Positions 1 to 7,327 of a DNA stretch of 15,571 bases are shown piece after piece. Position numbers and translations under genes: made by a program. The DNA is taken from contig JBMOLK010000102.1 of assembly GCA_049325575.1 (NCBI GenBank), positions 1 through 15,571 of the forward strand, written 5' to 3'. Origin of the DNA: JBMOLK01 sp049325575. GTDB taxonomy: Bacteria; Bacillota; Clostridia; Acetivibrionales; Acetivibrionaceae. Position 1 is the stretch's first letter. The number at the start of each line of letters is the position of its first letter. The notes under the pieces were generated by a model that saw nothing but the letters and a program-made list of their open reading frames with translations, was not told the DNA's origin and did not search any database.

Positions 1-960
1 TGTTCCTGAAATATATTTACCGTCTAGACTATGAAGAGAGGTTTGGCGGTTTGTCCATGAATGTCCGGTATATGAATCACTGGCACGGCCCCTTAAATAG
101 ATGCTCCTTGGCGTTCTTACTTCAAGAACCTTTGTATCGTCAAGCCGAACATCTCCCCCCAGGGTGTTATTTTCTCCTCCAAATCCTGTAGAAGACAGAG
201 AAAAATATCCGATAGTCTGGCCTTTTCCGTAATCACTTCCCTTATCAGTAAAATGGTTGTAAACGAAATTTATTTTTTCATCCATCCACTTCCACTCAAT
301 AGGTTTTGAACTTACAGGCATTGAGTTGGTTATAACAAATACTAATGCACAAACAGGTGCGATACCCAGTATAAAGCCTGACGGACTAACAAAATCATTG
401 GAGTCCTGTAATGATTTTTTATAATAAACATGCATAAGATAATAAGCCAGGATTGACAGAATGAATGTATAAAATGATATATATGCCTTGTTTACAAAGT
501 AATTGAACATCCATTGGGTTGAAAATAAAACTATGCCACTTAGTGCAATAATTACAAAATTAAATTTTTTAATTGTAAAGACATATACTAATAGTGATAA
601 CCCTATTGAAAACAGCAGGGTAATAAAGAAAATATAGTCGTTTTTATAACTCTCAATTTCATTAATATATTTATTTAGCCATATGATAGGGTCAGTTATA
701 TAATATATTTTACCAAAGGTGATAAAGTATATTAGAACAAGCACCAGAGCTGAAAGTATTAAGGAAAGGGATATCCTTGATACCAGCTTGTTGATAAACA
801 GGATAGAGTAAACAATAAGTATGACGGACACCAACCCGAAAACCTCATAAGCCTTATAGGGGAACATTAATGTAGTTGTAAGGGGGTAGACCAAACTGAA
901 GCTCATAAGTACGGCAAGAACCAATTTGGCTAAGAAGTCGGTAAATTTTTTTGTGTGCAT
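1..960 (-). CDS. TgpA/transglutaminase-like membrane protein, N-terminal part (cut by window edge)
   Basis: An open frame of 320 codons reads from an ATG at 958-960 to the left edge with no stop; the C-terminal part lies outside. The protein begins MHTKKFTDFLAKLV and has about seven hydrophobic segments (roughly residues 10-32, 38-56, 63-83, 111-130, 133-148, 155-175 and 194-212). An extracytoplasmic stretch follows, with a YLRGRASDSYTGHSW motif near residues 288-302. That layout, several helices then a 'yLRg..yd.YtG..W' segment before a transglutaminase core, is typical of the TgpA/DUF3488 family. The catalytic Cys-His-Asp core would lie beyond the edge, so activity cannot be judged. The gene starts 44 bases after the DUF58 stop and is third in a moxR - DUF58 - transglutaminase cluster, which strongly supports the call. 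A GGTGAGGTG stretch upstream is the likely ribosome site. The role is inferred to be at the cell envelope; the substrate is unknown. Confidence 0.8.
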   Translation of the reverse strand, partial: MHTKKFTDFLAKLVLAVLMSFSLVYPLTTTLMFPYKAYEVFGLVSVILIVYSILFINKLVSRISLSLILSALVLVLIYFITFGKIYYITDPIIWLNKYINEIESYKNDYIFFITLLFSIGLSLLVYVFTIKKFNFVIIALSGIVLFSTQWMFNYFVNKAYISFYTFILSILAYYLMHVYYKKSLQDSNDFVSPSGFILGIAPVCALVFVITNSMPVSSKPIEWKWMDEKINFVYNHFTDKGSDYGKGQTIGYFSLSSTGFGGENNTLGGDVRLDDTKVLEVRTPRSIYLRGRASDSYTGHSWTNRQTSLHSLDGKYISGT

Positions 961-1004
961 TCCTATCTGACACCTCACCACTTTTATTTATATTAACCAA
1001 AGAT

Positions 1005-2210
1005 TTAGCTGTGTTCAAAAATCATTTTAATATCATCTTCAATATCGATTCTATAGGTTGTAACTCCTATTTCCGGCAGCTCTTTTAAGATATTATTGAT
1101 CTCGGTATTACATGTTCCGATTACGTTCTCCGGGGAAACATAAATCAAATTAACATCATAGCCTGAGAGCTTGGCTTTATATATCTCATCATAAAGCTCA
1201 TAATTAAGATTTAGTGTAAAAAGTAAAATATCCGTTTTTTTCAGGCTGTTGTTTTTAACATATATATCTAAAACATCCTTAACATCGATATCCTCATCAA
1301 ACTTAACTTTAGATAGAGTTTGATAGATATCATCAAATTGCAGGGTGTTTTTTGCTTCAAGGTCATTAAAGCCTTTTCTGTAATAAATAAGATTTATGGG
1401 AATCCAATTGCTTAATAAGTAATAAATAATAGCAACAGCGCATTCTATAAGCTTATCTTCAATCATTGCGTTTTGTTCAAAAGTATACCTGTTTCTTTTC
1501 AGGTCCAAAATAATTACCGAGTTTGTCTTGGATGTACCTTCAAAATTCTTTACAAGCAGCTGGTTCATTTTTGATGACAGCTTCCAGTGTATTCTTTTAA
1601 GACTGTCTCCGTATGCATACTTTCTTATATCTGCTATCGTTGTAGTATCCTCGTACTGGTTGCTTAGTATTGAATGGGACTCGGACAAAAAATTGGTTTT
1701 TATGTGTAGTCTGTCAAGCTTCACCAGCCTCGGTTGTACAGTAATCTGCTTTGTTCCGAAAGGTTTATGGTTAAACTTTACAATTCCAAGATAGTCTTCA
1801 AACTCTATTGATTCTATGCCTATTAAGTAATCTCCACGGTATTTGCAGGCAAGTTTAAAAGAAAAAGTTTTCTTCTTAAAGGGAAGTAAAGAGAAGCTTT
1901 TAGATTGAAACTGCTCTACAAACACTGTATCACTACTGCAAAAATTAATTTTTATATAAGGATAAAGAAGAAAATCTTCATTATGCATACTAAAGGAGAA
2001 GTTTACCTCTTCACCCTTTACCACATTGCTTTTATCGACCTCCTGAATATACTTGAATCTTAAAAAGGCTATAAGTGTCAGGCTGATAGATAAAACGGGC
2101 AATAGTATGATAGTATAAAAAAGCATGTAAGGAACTTTTCCACCATAGAAGTATATAAACAATAAACACAAAACAAACAAACCCAAATACAGAATCCTAT
2201 TTTTTTTCAT
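1005..2210 (-). CDS. DUF58 family membrane-anchored protein
   Basis: A 401-residue protein. Two hydrophobic helices lie near the N-terminus (about residues 5-22 and 27-50), followed by a beta-rich region. The DUF58 signature is at about 194-224: an R-K-Y-x-x-G-D run followed by RIHWKLSSK and a conserved LLVKNFE. The segment after it (SVIILDLKRN, about 231-240) resembles the first strand of a von Willebrand A-like fold, as expected for the family, although a full MIDAS motif is not obvious. The start overlaps the end of the moxR frame by 14 bases, and a GGTGGATAG ribosome site lies inside moxR, so translation is probably coupled. DUF58 proteins usually sit beside MoxR ATPases and transglutaminase-like membrane proteins, as here. 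They are thought to be the MoxR partner in envelope or protein-maturation work, but the molecular function is not established. Confidence 0.88.
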   Translation of the reverse strand: MKKNRILYLGLFVLCLLFIYFYGGKVPYMLFYTIILLPVLSISLTLIAFLRFKYIQEVDKSNVVKGEEVNFSFSMHNEDFLLYPYIKINFCSSDTVFVEQFQSKSFSLLPFKKKTFSFKLACKYRGDYLIGIESIEFEDYLGIVKFNHKPFGTKQITVQPRLVKLDRLHIKTNFLSESHSILSNQYEDTTTIADIRKYAYGDSLKRIHWKLSSKMNQLLVKNFEGTSKTNSVIILDLKRNRYTFEQNAMIEDKLIECAVAIIYYLLSNWIPINLIYYRKGFNDLEAKNTLQFDDIYQTLSKVKFDEDIDVKDVLDIYVKNNSLKKTDILLFTLNLNYELYDEIYKAKLSGYDVNLIYVSPENVIGTCNTEINNILKELPEIGVTTYRIDIEDDIKMIFEHS

Positions 2211-3153
2211 ATCTATCCACCAGGGGAACGTTAACAGATTTTAGGACTGACTCTATAATTTCCTCACATGTTATCTTTCTTAGCCTTGCTTCCTGTTTTA
2301 ACACTATCCTGTGTGACAACACCGGAACAGCCATACGTTTCACATCCTCAGGTATAACATAATCCCGTTCATTATAGAATGCCCAGGCCTGGGAAGCACG
2401 GAATAATGACAGAGATCCTCTCGGGCTTGCGCCAAGGCTGATATCGGGATGAGATCTTGTCTTGCTTACTATTTCAACTATATAATCGTTTATTGTTCTA
2501 TCGGCATAGACATTCTTAACCTCACTCTGAATACTTAAAATATCTTTGCCGTCTGCAACAGCTGTCAGGGATTCTATGGGGTTGTTATGCTGGAATCTTG
2601 AGAGTATATAGCTTTCTTCATTTTTCTGGGGATAACCTATGGACACTTTCATGAAAAACCTATCCATTTGAGCCTCGGGAAGGGGATAGGTTCCCAGGTA
2701 CTCTATAGGATTTTGTGTAGCTAAAACCATAAATGGCCTGGGCATACTATATGTTACCCCATCAACTGTAACCTGCTTTTCTTCCATAACTTCAAGGAGG
2801 CTTGCCTGGGTCTTGGGAGAGGTCCTGTTTATTTCATCTGCAAGCACTATCTGGCTCATTACACTGCCCGGGTGGTATTCAAATTTACCTTCCTTCTGGT
2901 TGTACATAGTAAAGCCTGTAATGTCAGAGGGAAGTATATCCGGAGTAAACTGAATTCTTTTAAATGATGCATTGACAGATCTGGCAAGAGAGGATACAAT
3001 GCTTGTCTTGCCAACTCCAGGAACATCTTCTATAAGTACATGACCATCACATATTAGAGACATCAATATAAGCTCTATGGACTTCTTTTTCCCTACGATG
3101 ACCTCTTCAATATTTGATACGATTTTATTTAAAATTTCAATTGAATCACTCAT
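2197..3153 (-). CDS. MoxR family AAA+ ATPase
   Basis: A 318-residue cytoplasmic ATPase of normal length for MoxR (RavA/MoxR clade). The Walker A motif DVPGVGKT is at residues 43-50 and Walker B VLADEINR at 103-110. The sensor-1 stretch ATQNP is at 145-149, an arginine-finger region EAQMDRFF at 160-167, and the sensor-2 motif GASPRG at 241-246. The C-terminal third is the small helical lid domain. The ATG at 3151-3153 is preceded by a strong AGGGGG ribosome site. It heads a cluster with DUF58 and a transglutaminase-like protein. Family members act as chaperone-like ATPases that mature or insert cofactors into partner proteins, often through a VWA-type partner; the DUF58 protein is the likely partner here. 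The actual client is unknown. Confidence 0.92.
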   Translation of the reverse strand: MSDSIEILNKIVSNIEEVIVGKKKSIELILMSLICDGHVLIEDVPGVGKTSIVSSLARSVNASFKRIQFTPDILPSDITGFTMYNQKEGKFEYHPGSVMSQIVLADEINRTSPKTQASLLEVMEEKQVTVDGVTYSMPRPFMVLATQNPIEYLGTYPLPEAQMDRFFMKVSIGYPQKNEESYILSRFQHNNPIESLTAVADGKDILSIQSEVKNVYADRTINDYIVEIVSKTRSHPDISLGASPRGSLSLFRASQAWAFYNERDYVIPEDVKRMAVPVLSHRIVLKQEARLRKITCEEIIESVLKSVNVPLVDRYEKK

Positions 3154-3206
3154 AAGTACCCCCTGATCAAGTATTGTAATTTTTAAATATTTTTCCTTAT
3201 AATGAA

Positions 3207-3234
3207 ATTATAAAGTAAAAAAAATATAAATCAA
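3207..3234 (-). promoter_or_regulatory. Sigma-A type promoter of the moxR cluster
   Basis: Read on the minus strand, a -35 box TTGATT (3229-3234) and a perfect -10 box TATAAT (3207-3212) are separated by 16 bases. The site lies just downstream of the ldh terminator and about 55 bases before the moxR start. The cluster therefore probably has its own transcript rather than relying on read-through from ldh. Confidence 0.6.
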
Positions 3235-3251
3235 TAACGAATTGTACCATA

Positions 3252-3289
3252 AAATGATTCCCCTTTCTTTAAAGAAAGGGGAATCATTT
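3252..3289 (-). terminator. Palindromic intrinsic terminator of ldh
   Basis: A perfect 38-base palindrome centred between 3270 and 3271, with arms of the type TGATTCCCCTTTCTT. On the minus strand it can form a hairpin of about 17 base pairs with a four-base loop, followed by a short T-rich run (ATTTTAT). Two of the three bases of the ldh TAA stop (3288-3290) lie inside the upstream arm. It separates ldh from the moxR promoter. The T run is short, so termination may be incomplete. Confidence 0.75.
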
Positions 3290-4238
3290 ATATATCAAGT
3301 GATTTGATTATTTCTTTTAATGAGTCACCGGATTTTCTTAATAACTCTAATTCCTTATCACTAAGGGGAACATTAAGTATTGTATCTATTCCATCCTTGT
3401 TTACAATAGTGGGTACACTAAGACAAACATCAGTGAGCCCGTATTGGCCTTCAAGAAGGCTTGAAACTGTCAGAATAGAGTTCTCGTTTCTTACGATGGT
3501 CTCAACAATTCTTCGTACTGCAAGAGCTACAGCATAGTAAGTGGCACCTTTTTTTCTGATGATTTCATAAGCTGCATTTTTTACGCTTTCATATATTTCG
3601 TTTCTTGACAGGTTGTCCTTGCATTGATGACATTCTTCACAGAATTTGTCCATTGGAATGCCTGCTATATTTGCAAGGCTCCATGTAGCCACTTCCGTAT
3701 CTCCATGCTCTCCTAAAATATATGCGTGAACGTTTCTTGTATCAACTCCAACATGATTGCCTATCAGGTAGCGGAATCTTGCACTGTCCAATACTGTTCC
3801 CGATCCTATAACCTTGTTCCTGGGAAATCCTGAAATCCTGTATGTGACATATGTCAGTATATCTACAGGATTTGTAACTACCAACAAAATAGAGTCACTG
3901 CTATACTTTACAACTTCACCCACGATACTTTTAAAGACAGCAGTGTTCTTCTTTACCAGATCAATCCTTGTTTCGCCCTCCTTCTGATTGGCACCGGCTG
4001 TGATTATTACTATATCAGAGCCTGCGCAGTCCTTGTAGTCACCCCGGTATATCTTTACCGGTCTTACAAAAGGCATTCCATGGTTCATATCCATGACTTC
4101 GCCTTCGGCCTTTTCAGTATTTATGTCGATTAATACTATTTCAGAAATAAGCCCGCTAAGCATTAATGTATAAGCAGTAGTTGATCCGACAAAGCCTGCA
4201 CCTATAACCGTTACCTTTTTTATTACTTTGTTATCCAT
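3288..4238 (-). CDS. ldh: L-lactate dehydrogenase
   Basis: A 316-residue NAD-dependent L-lactate dehydrogenase that reduces pyruvate to L-lactate and regenerates NAD+ in fermentation; cytoplasmic. The Rossmann motif GAGFVG is at residues 13-18, with Asp38 ending the second strand (NAD preference). Gln85 in AGANQKEGETR is the residue that marks lactate rather than malate dehydrogenase, and Arg91 is the substrate-loop arginine. Asn123 is in VTNPVD, Arg154 in LDSARFR binds substrate, and His178 in GEHGD is the catalytic proton donor. Arg156 and His171 match positions that bind the allosteric activator fructose 1,6-bisphosphate in bacterial enzymes, so activation by that sugar is likely (inference). 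The ATG is preceded by an AAGGAGGTTAAG ribosome site. It is transcribed alone and divergently from cinA. I saw no recognisable Rex redox operator in its upstream region. Confidence 0.96.
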   Translation of the reverse strand: MDNKVIKKVTVIGAGFVGSTTAYTLMLSGLISEIVLIDINTEKAEGEVMDMNHGMPFVRPVKIYRGDYKDCAGSDIVIITAGANQKEGETRIDLVKKNTAVFKSIVGEVVKYSSDSILLVVTNPVDILTYVTYRISGFPRNKVIGSGTVLDSARFRYLIGNHVGVDTRNVHAYILGEHGDTEVATWSLANIAGIPMDKFCEECHQCKDNLSRNEIYESVKNAAYEIIRKKGATYYAVALAVRRIVETIVRNENSILTVSSLLEGQYGLTDVCLSVPTIVNKDGIDTILNVPLSDKELELLRKSGDSLKEIIKSLDI

Positions 4239-4277
4239 ATCTTAACCTCCTTTTATAAGGAACATATCAATTAATAT

Positions 4278-4300
4278 ATTATACCTCAATTTGTCAAATG
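4278..4300 (-). promoter_or_regulatory. Candidate ldh promoter / operator region
   Basis: On the minus strand there is a consensus TTGACA (4292-4297) and a consensus TATAAT (4278-4283), but only 8 bases apart, so they cannot pair as one normal promoter. TATAAT probably acts with a weak -35 box further upstream, or TTGACA with a weak -10 box near 4269-4276. The TTGACA is embedded in a small palindrome, ATTTG-A-CAAAT (4290-4300), which could be a protein-binding site. The exact arrangement is undecided. Confidence 0.4.
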
Positions 4301-4341
4301 TAAAACCGAAATAAGTACTACTTTTATTTTAATATATAAAT

Positions 4342-4350
4342 TGGTATAAT
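4342..4350 (+). promoter_or_regulatory. Extended -10 promoter of cinA-murJ
   Basis: TGGTATAAT fits the extended -10 form TG-N-TATAAT with a perfect hexamer (4345-4350). The -35 region is poor (T-rich, around 4322-4327), as is common when the TG extension is present. It lies about 35 bases before the cinA start. Confidence 0.55.
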
Positions 4351-4385
4351 AAGTTACAAAAAGTTTAAGAAACAGGAGAATTTAT

Positions 4386-5627
4386 ATGAATGCAGAAATA
4401 TTGGCAGTTGGTACTGAACTGTTAATGGGACAGATAGTAAATACAAATGCTCAATATATATCTCAAGGGCTTAATAATATTGGTGTCAGCGTATATTTCC
4501 ACAGTGTGGTGGGTGACAATCCGGGGCGCCTTAAAGACAGCCTTGAATTGGCTTTTGGTAGATCCGACCTGGTCGTTATGACAGGCGGGCTGGGGCCTAC
4601 ACAGGATGATCTTACAAAAGAAACTGTTGCTTCTCTCCTGGGTAGAGAACTGGTCTTACATGAAGAAAGCCTTAATAGGATAAAAGGTTTTTTTGAAAAG
4701 TTGGGAAGACAAATGACGGGTAATAACATTAAACAGGCTTATTTACCTAAGGGGAGCATGATTGTTAAAAACAATAACGGTACAGCTCCCGGCTGTATTA
4801 TTGAACATGGGAACAAGATAGTTATAATGCTGCCAGGTCCTCCATCAGAGATGAAACCTATGTTTGATGAAACAGTGCTACCGTATCTTGAACAAAAGTC
4901 CGGGTATAAAATAGTTTCCAGATACTTAAGGGTGTTCGGGGTTGGCGAATCCCAGCTTGAGGATAGAATAATTGATTTAATTGACAAACAGGAGAAGGTG
5001 ACAATAGCAACATATGCAAAGGAAGGAGAAGTAACGGTCCGGCTGACTACAAAGGCCAAGGCCCATGAAGAGGGCTTGGAAGAGATACTTCCTTTGGAAA
5101 AAGACATTGAAGCAAGGCTTGATGGAGCAGTTTACAGTGTTGAAAATGAAGATTTGCATGATGTTACTTCAAGACTTCTTATAGATAGGAATATTACAAT
5201 TTCCATAGCAGAGTCCTGTACAGGAGGACTTATTTCCAGCAAACTTACGGAAATACCGGGAATATCAAAGGTGTTTGGCAGGGCGGTGGTTTCATACTCT
5301 AATGAATCCAAGGTAGAGAATCTTGGGGTAAATCCTGCTACTTTAAAAAGGTATGGGGCCGTGAGCAAGGAGATATCTATAGAAATGGCAGAAGGAATAA
5401 GGAAGATGGCAGGCACAGATCTGGGACTTTCGGTTACGGGGATTGCCGGTCCTCAAGGGGGGATGGAAGATAAGCCTGTTGGTCTTGTCTATGTAGCTCT
5501 GTCCGACAAATCGGGCACGATATTTAAAGAACTTAGATTGTGGGGAAATAGAAACAGAATAAGAAATATGACTCTGCTTCATGCTTTTGACATGATAAGA
5601 AGGCATATAATTGCTAATTGGGCTTAA
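4386..5627 (+). CDS. cinA: CinA: nucleotide pyrophosphatase-like / nicotinamide-nucleotide amidase
   Basis: A 413-residue two-domain protein of the usual CinA length. The N-terminal domain (about 1-170, MoCF/COG1058 fold) has EILAVGTELLMGQ at 4-16, VMTGGLGPTQDDLTKE at 64-79 and LPGPPSEMKPMF at 149-160. In the family this domain acts on ADP-ribose-like nucleotides. The C-terminal domain (about 255-410) is PncC-like: SIAESCTGG at 273-281 with the likely catalytic Ser277, Tyr304 and Lys309 in VVSYSNESK, and GIAGPQGG at 352-359. In the family it deamidates nicotinamide mononucleotide to nicotinate mononucleotide, recycling the by-product of NAD-dependent DNA ligase. An AGGAGA ribosome site precedes the ATG. 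Only 17 bases separate it from murJ, so the two are probably cotranscribed. cinA close to recA is a recurring arrangement in Firmicutes, though here recA has its own promoter. Confidence 0.94.
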   Translation: MNAEILAVGTELLMGQIVNTNAQYISQGLNNIGVSVYFHSVVGDNPGRLKDSLELAFGRSDLVVMTGGLGPTQDDLTKETVASLLGRELVLHEESLNRIKGFFEKLGRQMTGNNIKQAYLPKGSMIVKNNNGTAPGCIIEHGNKIVIMLPGPPSEMKPMFDETVLPYLEQKSGYKIVSRYLRVFGVGESQLEDRIIDLIDKQEKVTIATYAKEGEVTVRLTTKAKAHEEGLEEILPLEKDIEARLDGAVYSVENEDLHDVTSRLLIDRNITISIAESCTGGLISSKLTEIPGISKVFGRAVVSYSNESKVENLGVNPATLKRYGAVSKEISIEMAEGIRKMAGTDLGLSVTGIAGPQGGMEDKPVGLVYVALSDKSGTIFKELRLWGNRNRIRNMTLLHAFDMIRRHIIANWA

Positions 5628-5630
5628 ATT

Positions 5631-5636
5631 AGGAGG
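5631..5636 (+). promoter_or_regulatory. Ribosome binding site fixing the TTG start of murJ
   Basis: A perfect AGGAGG lies 8 bases before the TTG at 5645-5647. No ATG in the same frame is comparably placed, and the predicted protein then begins at the expected N-terminus of MurJ. This supports TTG as the true start. Confidence 0.75.
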
Positions 5637-5644
5637 AATCATAA

Positions 5645-7243
5645 TTGGAAAGTAATAATAAAAGGCTGACGGGTTCAGCGCTTATAGTAATGTCATCTAT
5701 AGTTGTCAGCAGGATAACAGGCTTTGTGAGGGAAATGCTTGTACCAAACATGATTGGAGTTAATGAAGCAGGTGATGCATATAATCTTGCTTTCAGGGTT
5801 ACAGGTCTAATGTATGATCTTCTGGTTGGCGGGGCAATAGCAGCAGCACTAATACCTATCCTATCGGGTTATATCGCAAAGGAAGATGAAGAAAACGGTT
5901 GGAAAGCAGTAGGAACTTTTATAAATGTAGTAGTCGTTGCAATGTCCATTGTGTGCTTTATGGGAATGATTTTTGCGCCGCAGATGGTGACGCTGATTGC
6001 AAGAGGATTTGAAAGTGATGCCCAAAGACAGCTTACAGTTGATCTTACAAGAATACTCTTTCCTTCGGTAGGATTTCTAATGCTTGCGGGCCTTGCAAAC
6101 GGTATTCTAAACTCTTATCATAGATTTGCCGCTGCAGCTTATGGACCATCCATATATAACCTTGGAAGTGCCTTAAGTATACTTTTGCTAAGCAGAAGCA
6201 GATGGGGAGTAAAAGCCGTTGCTTTTGGAGTCATGGCCAGTGCAATGTTGTATTTTCTCTTCCAGCTGGCATTTGCACTAAAGAACCTTAAATTTTACAG
6301 CTTCAGGTTCTACCTGAAGCACCATGGCTTTATAAGGCTTTTTAAACTGGCAGTACCCTCACTTGTTTCCTCTGCCATAGTGCAGGTAAATGTTGTAATA
6401 ACCGGTTCATTTGCTTCTTTGTTCGGTAAGGGAAGCGTAACTTTACTTAATATGGCTGACCGGACATGGCAGATGCCTTATGGGATATTTGCCCAGGGTA
6501 TGGGTATAGCAATGCTCCCTACACTTGCCTCAAATCTTGCAGTTGGAAAGGTTGATGAGTATAAAGACACGCTTATGAAGGGTATAAAAACTGTTCTTTT
6601 TCTCACTATACCGTCAGGAGTGGGATTTATAGTATTAAAAGAGCCTATAATCAGGACCATTTTTAAGTTTACAGACCGGTTTGATGAAGGGGCTGTTGCT
6701 GTTGCCGGAAGTGTCCTGATGTTTTTTTCCATTGCACTCCTAAGCCAGTCCATTGTCACTATTATGAACAGGGCATTCTATGCAAATAATGATACGACAA
6801 CACCGCTTTTGATCGGAATTAGTACTATTATTTTTAATTTATCATTAAGCATGCTGTTTTATAAAATCACCAACCTTGGTGTTGCCAGTATGGCGCTGTC
6901 ATACTCCCTTGCCAGTGCTTTAAATGCTCTGCTGCTTTTGATACTCCTTAATAGGAAAATGAAGGGAATCCATCTAGACAAGCTCTTGACGTTTTTTATT
7001 AAAGTAGTTCCTGCTTCACTGGTTATGGGGGGAGTTCTTTTTGGAATAGACAGAGTACTTCCTGTTAATACCGGTTCCAAGCTTTTGCAGTTTATAAGCT
7101 TATCTTTTGAAATTGGGGCAGGTGCAGTAGTATATTTTGCGTTGCTTCTACTGCTAAAGGTTGAAGAAGCTTCTTATGTAAGCAATATTTTCATGGGAAA
7201 GCTAAAAAATCTGACTAAGAAAATTGGACTTTTCAAGGTGTAA
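5645..7243 (+). CDS. murJ: MurJ/MviN family lipid II flippase
   Basis: A 532-residue integral membrane protein of the MOP exporter superfamily with about 14 hydrophobic helices. MurJ moves lipid II, the peptidoglycan precursor, across the cytoplasmic membrane. The N-terminal signature SRITGFVRE (22-30) supplies Arg23 and Arg29, spaced as the essential Arg18 and Arg24 of E. coli MurJ. GDAYNLAFRV (43-52) matches the next conserved helix with Asp44, and MADRTWQMPYGIFAQGMG (270-287) holds Arg273, the counterpart of E. coli Arg270. The position matching E. coli Arg52 appears to be Tyr57 in LMYDLLVGGA, a departure from the proteobacterial pattern seen in some Firmicute MurJ-like proteins. The start is TTG behind a perfect AGGAGG. 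It follows cinA by 17 bases. A MurJ-like paralogue with another substrate cannot be excluded. Confidence 0.87.
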   Translation: MESNNKRLTGSALIVMSSIVVSRITGFVREMLVPNMIGVNEAGDAYNLAFRVTGLMYDLLVGGAIAAALIPILSGYIAKEDEENGWKAVGTFINVVVVAMSIVCFMGMIFAPQMVTLIARGFESDAQRQLTVDLTRILFPSVGFLMLAGLANGILNSYHRFAAAAYGPSIYNLGSALSILLLSRSRWGVKAVAFGVMASAMLYFLFQLAFALKNLKFYSFRFYLKHHGFIRLFKLAVPSLVSSAIVQVNVVITGSFASLFGKGSVTLLNMADRTWQMPYGIFAQGMGIAMLPTLASNLAVGKVDEYKDTLMKGIKTVLFLTIPSGVGFIVLKEPIIRTIFKFTDRFDEGAVAVAGSVLMFFSIALLSQSIVTIMNRAFYANNDTTTPLLIGISTIIFNLSLSMLFYKITNLGVASMALSYSLASALNALLLLILLNRKMKGIHLDKLLTFFIKVVPASLVMGGVLFGIDRVLPVNTGSKLLQFISLSFEIGAGAVVYFALLLLLKVEEASYVSNIFMGKLKNLTKKIGLFKV

Positions 7244-7259
7244 AAGATTTCAAAAGTTG

Positions 7260-7288
7260 TTGACTATATATTTATATTAATGTATAAT
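7260..7288 (+). promoter_or_regulatory. recA promoter
   Basis: TTGACT (7260-7265), a 17-base spacer and TATAAT (7283-7288) make a near-consensus sigma-A promoter. Transcription should start near 7295, which falls inside the LexA site and gives a leader of about 33 bases. Confidence 0.82.
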
Positions 7289-7293
7289 GATTA

Positions 7294-7307
7294 AGAACAC
7301 ATGTTCG
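7294..7307 (+). promoter_or_regulatory. LexA (SOS) operator of recA
   Basis: AGAACACATGTTCG matches the Gram-positive SOS box CGAAC-N4-GTTCG in 13 of its 14 positions, with intact GAAC and GTTC half-sites. It overlaps the predicted transcription start, where a bound repressor would block initiation. No other such site was noticed in the window. Confidence 0.85.
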
Positions 7308-7327
7308 ATGTTTAGGAGGATGATTAG

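Noticed and set aside
1528..1794. An 88-codon plus-strand frame inside the DUF58 gene
   Set aside because: It is antisense to a well-supported gene in a coupled cluster, with no promoter or ribosome site.
3288..4238. Malate dehydrogenase instead of lactate dehydrogenase
   Set aside because: The substrate-specificity residue is Gln85 in AGANQKEGE, as in lactate dehydrogenases, not the Arg of malate dehydrogenases.
4463..5642. Several minus-strand open frames of 60-122 codons opposite cinA
   Set aside because: They lie entirely antisense to a clear, full-length cinA, lack ribosome sites and resemble no family; they are shadows of the coding strand.
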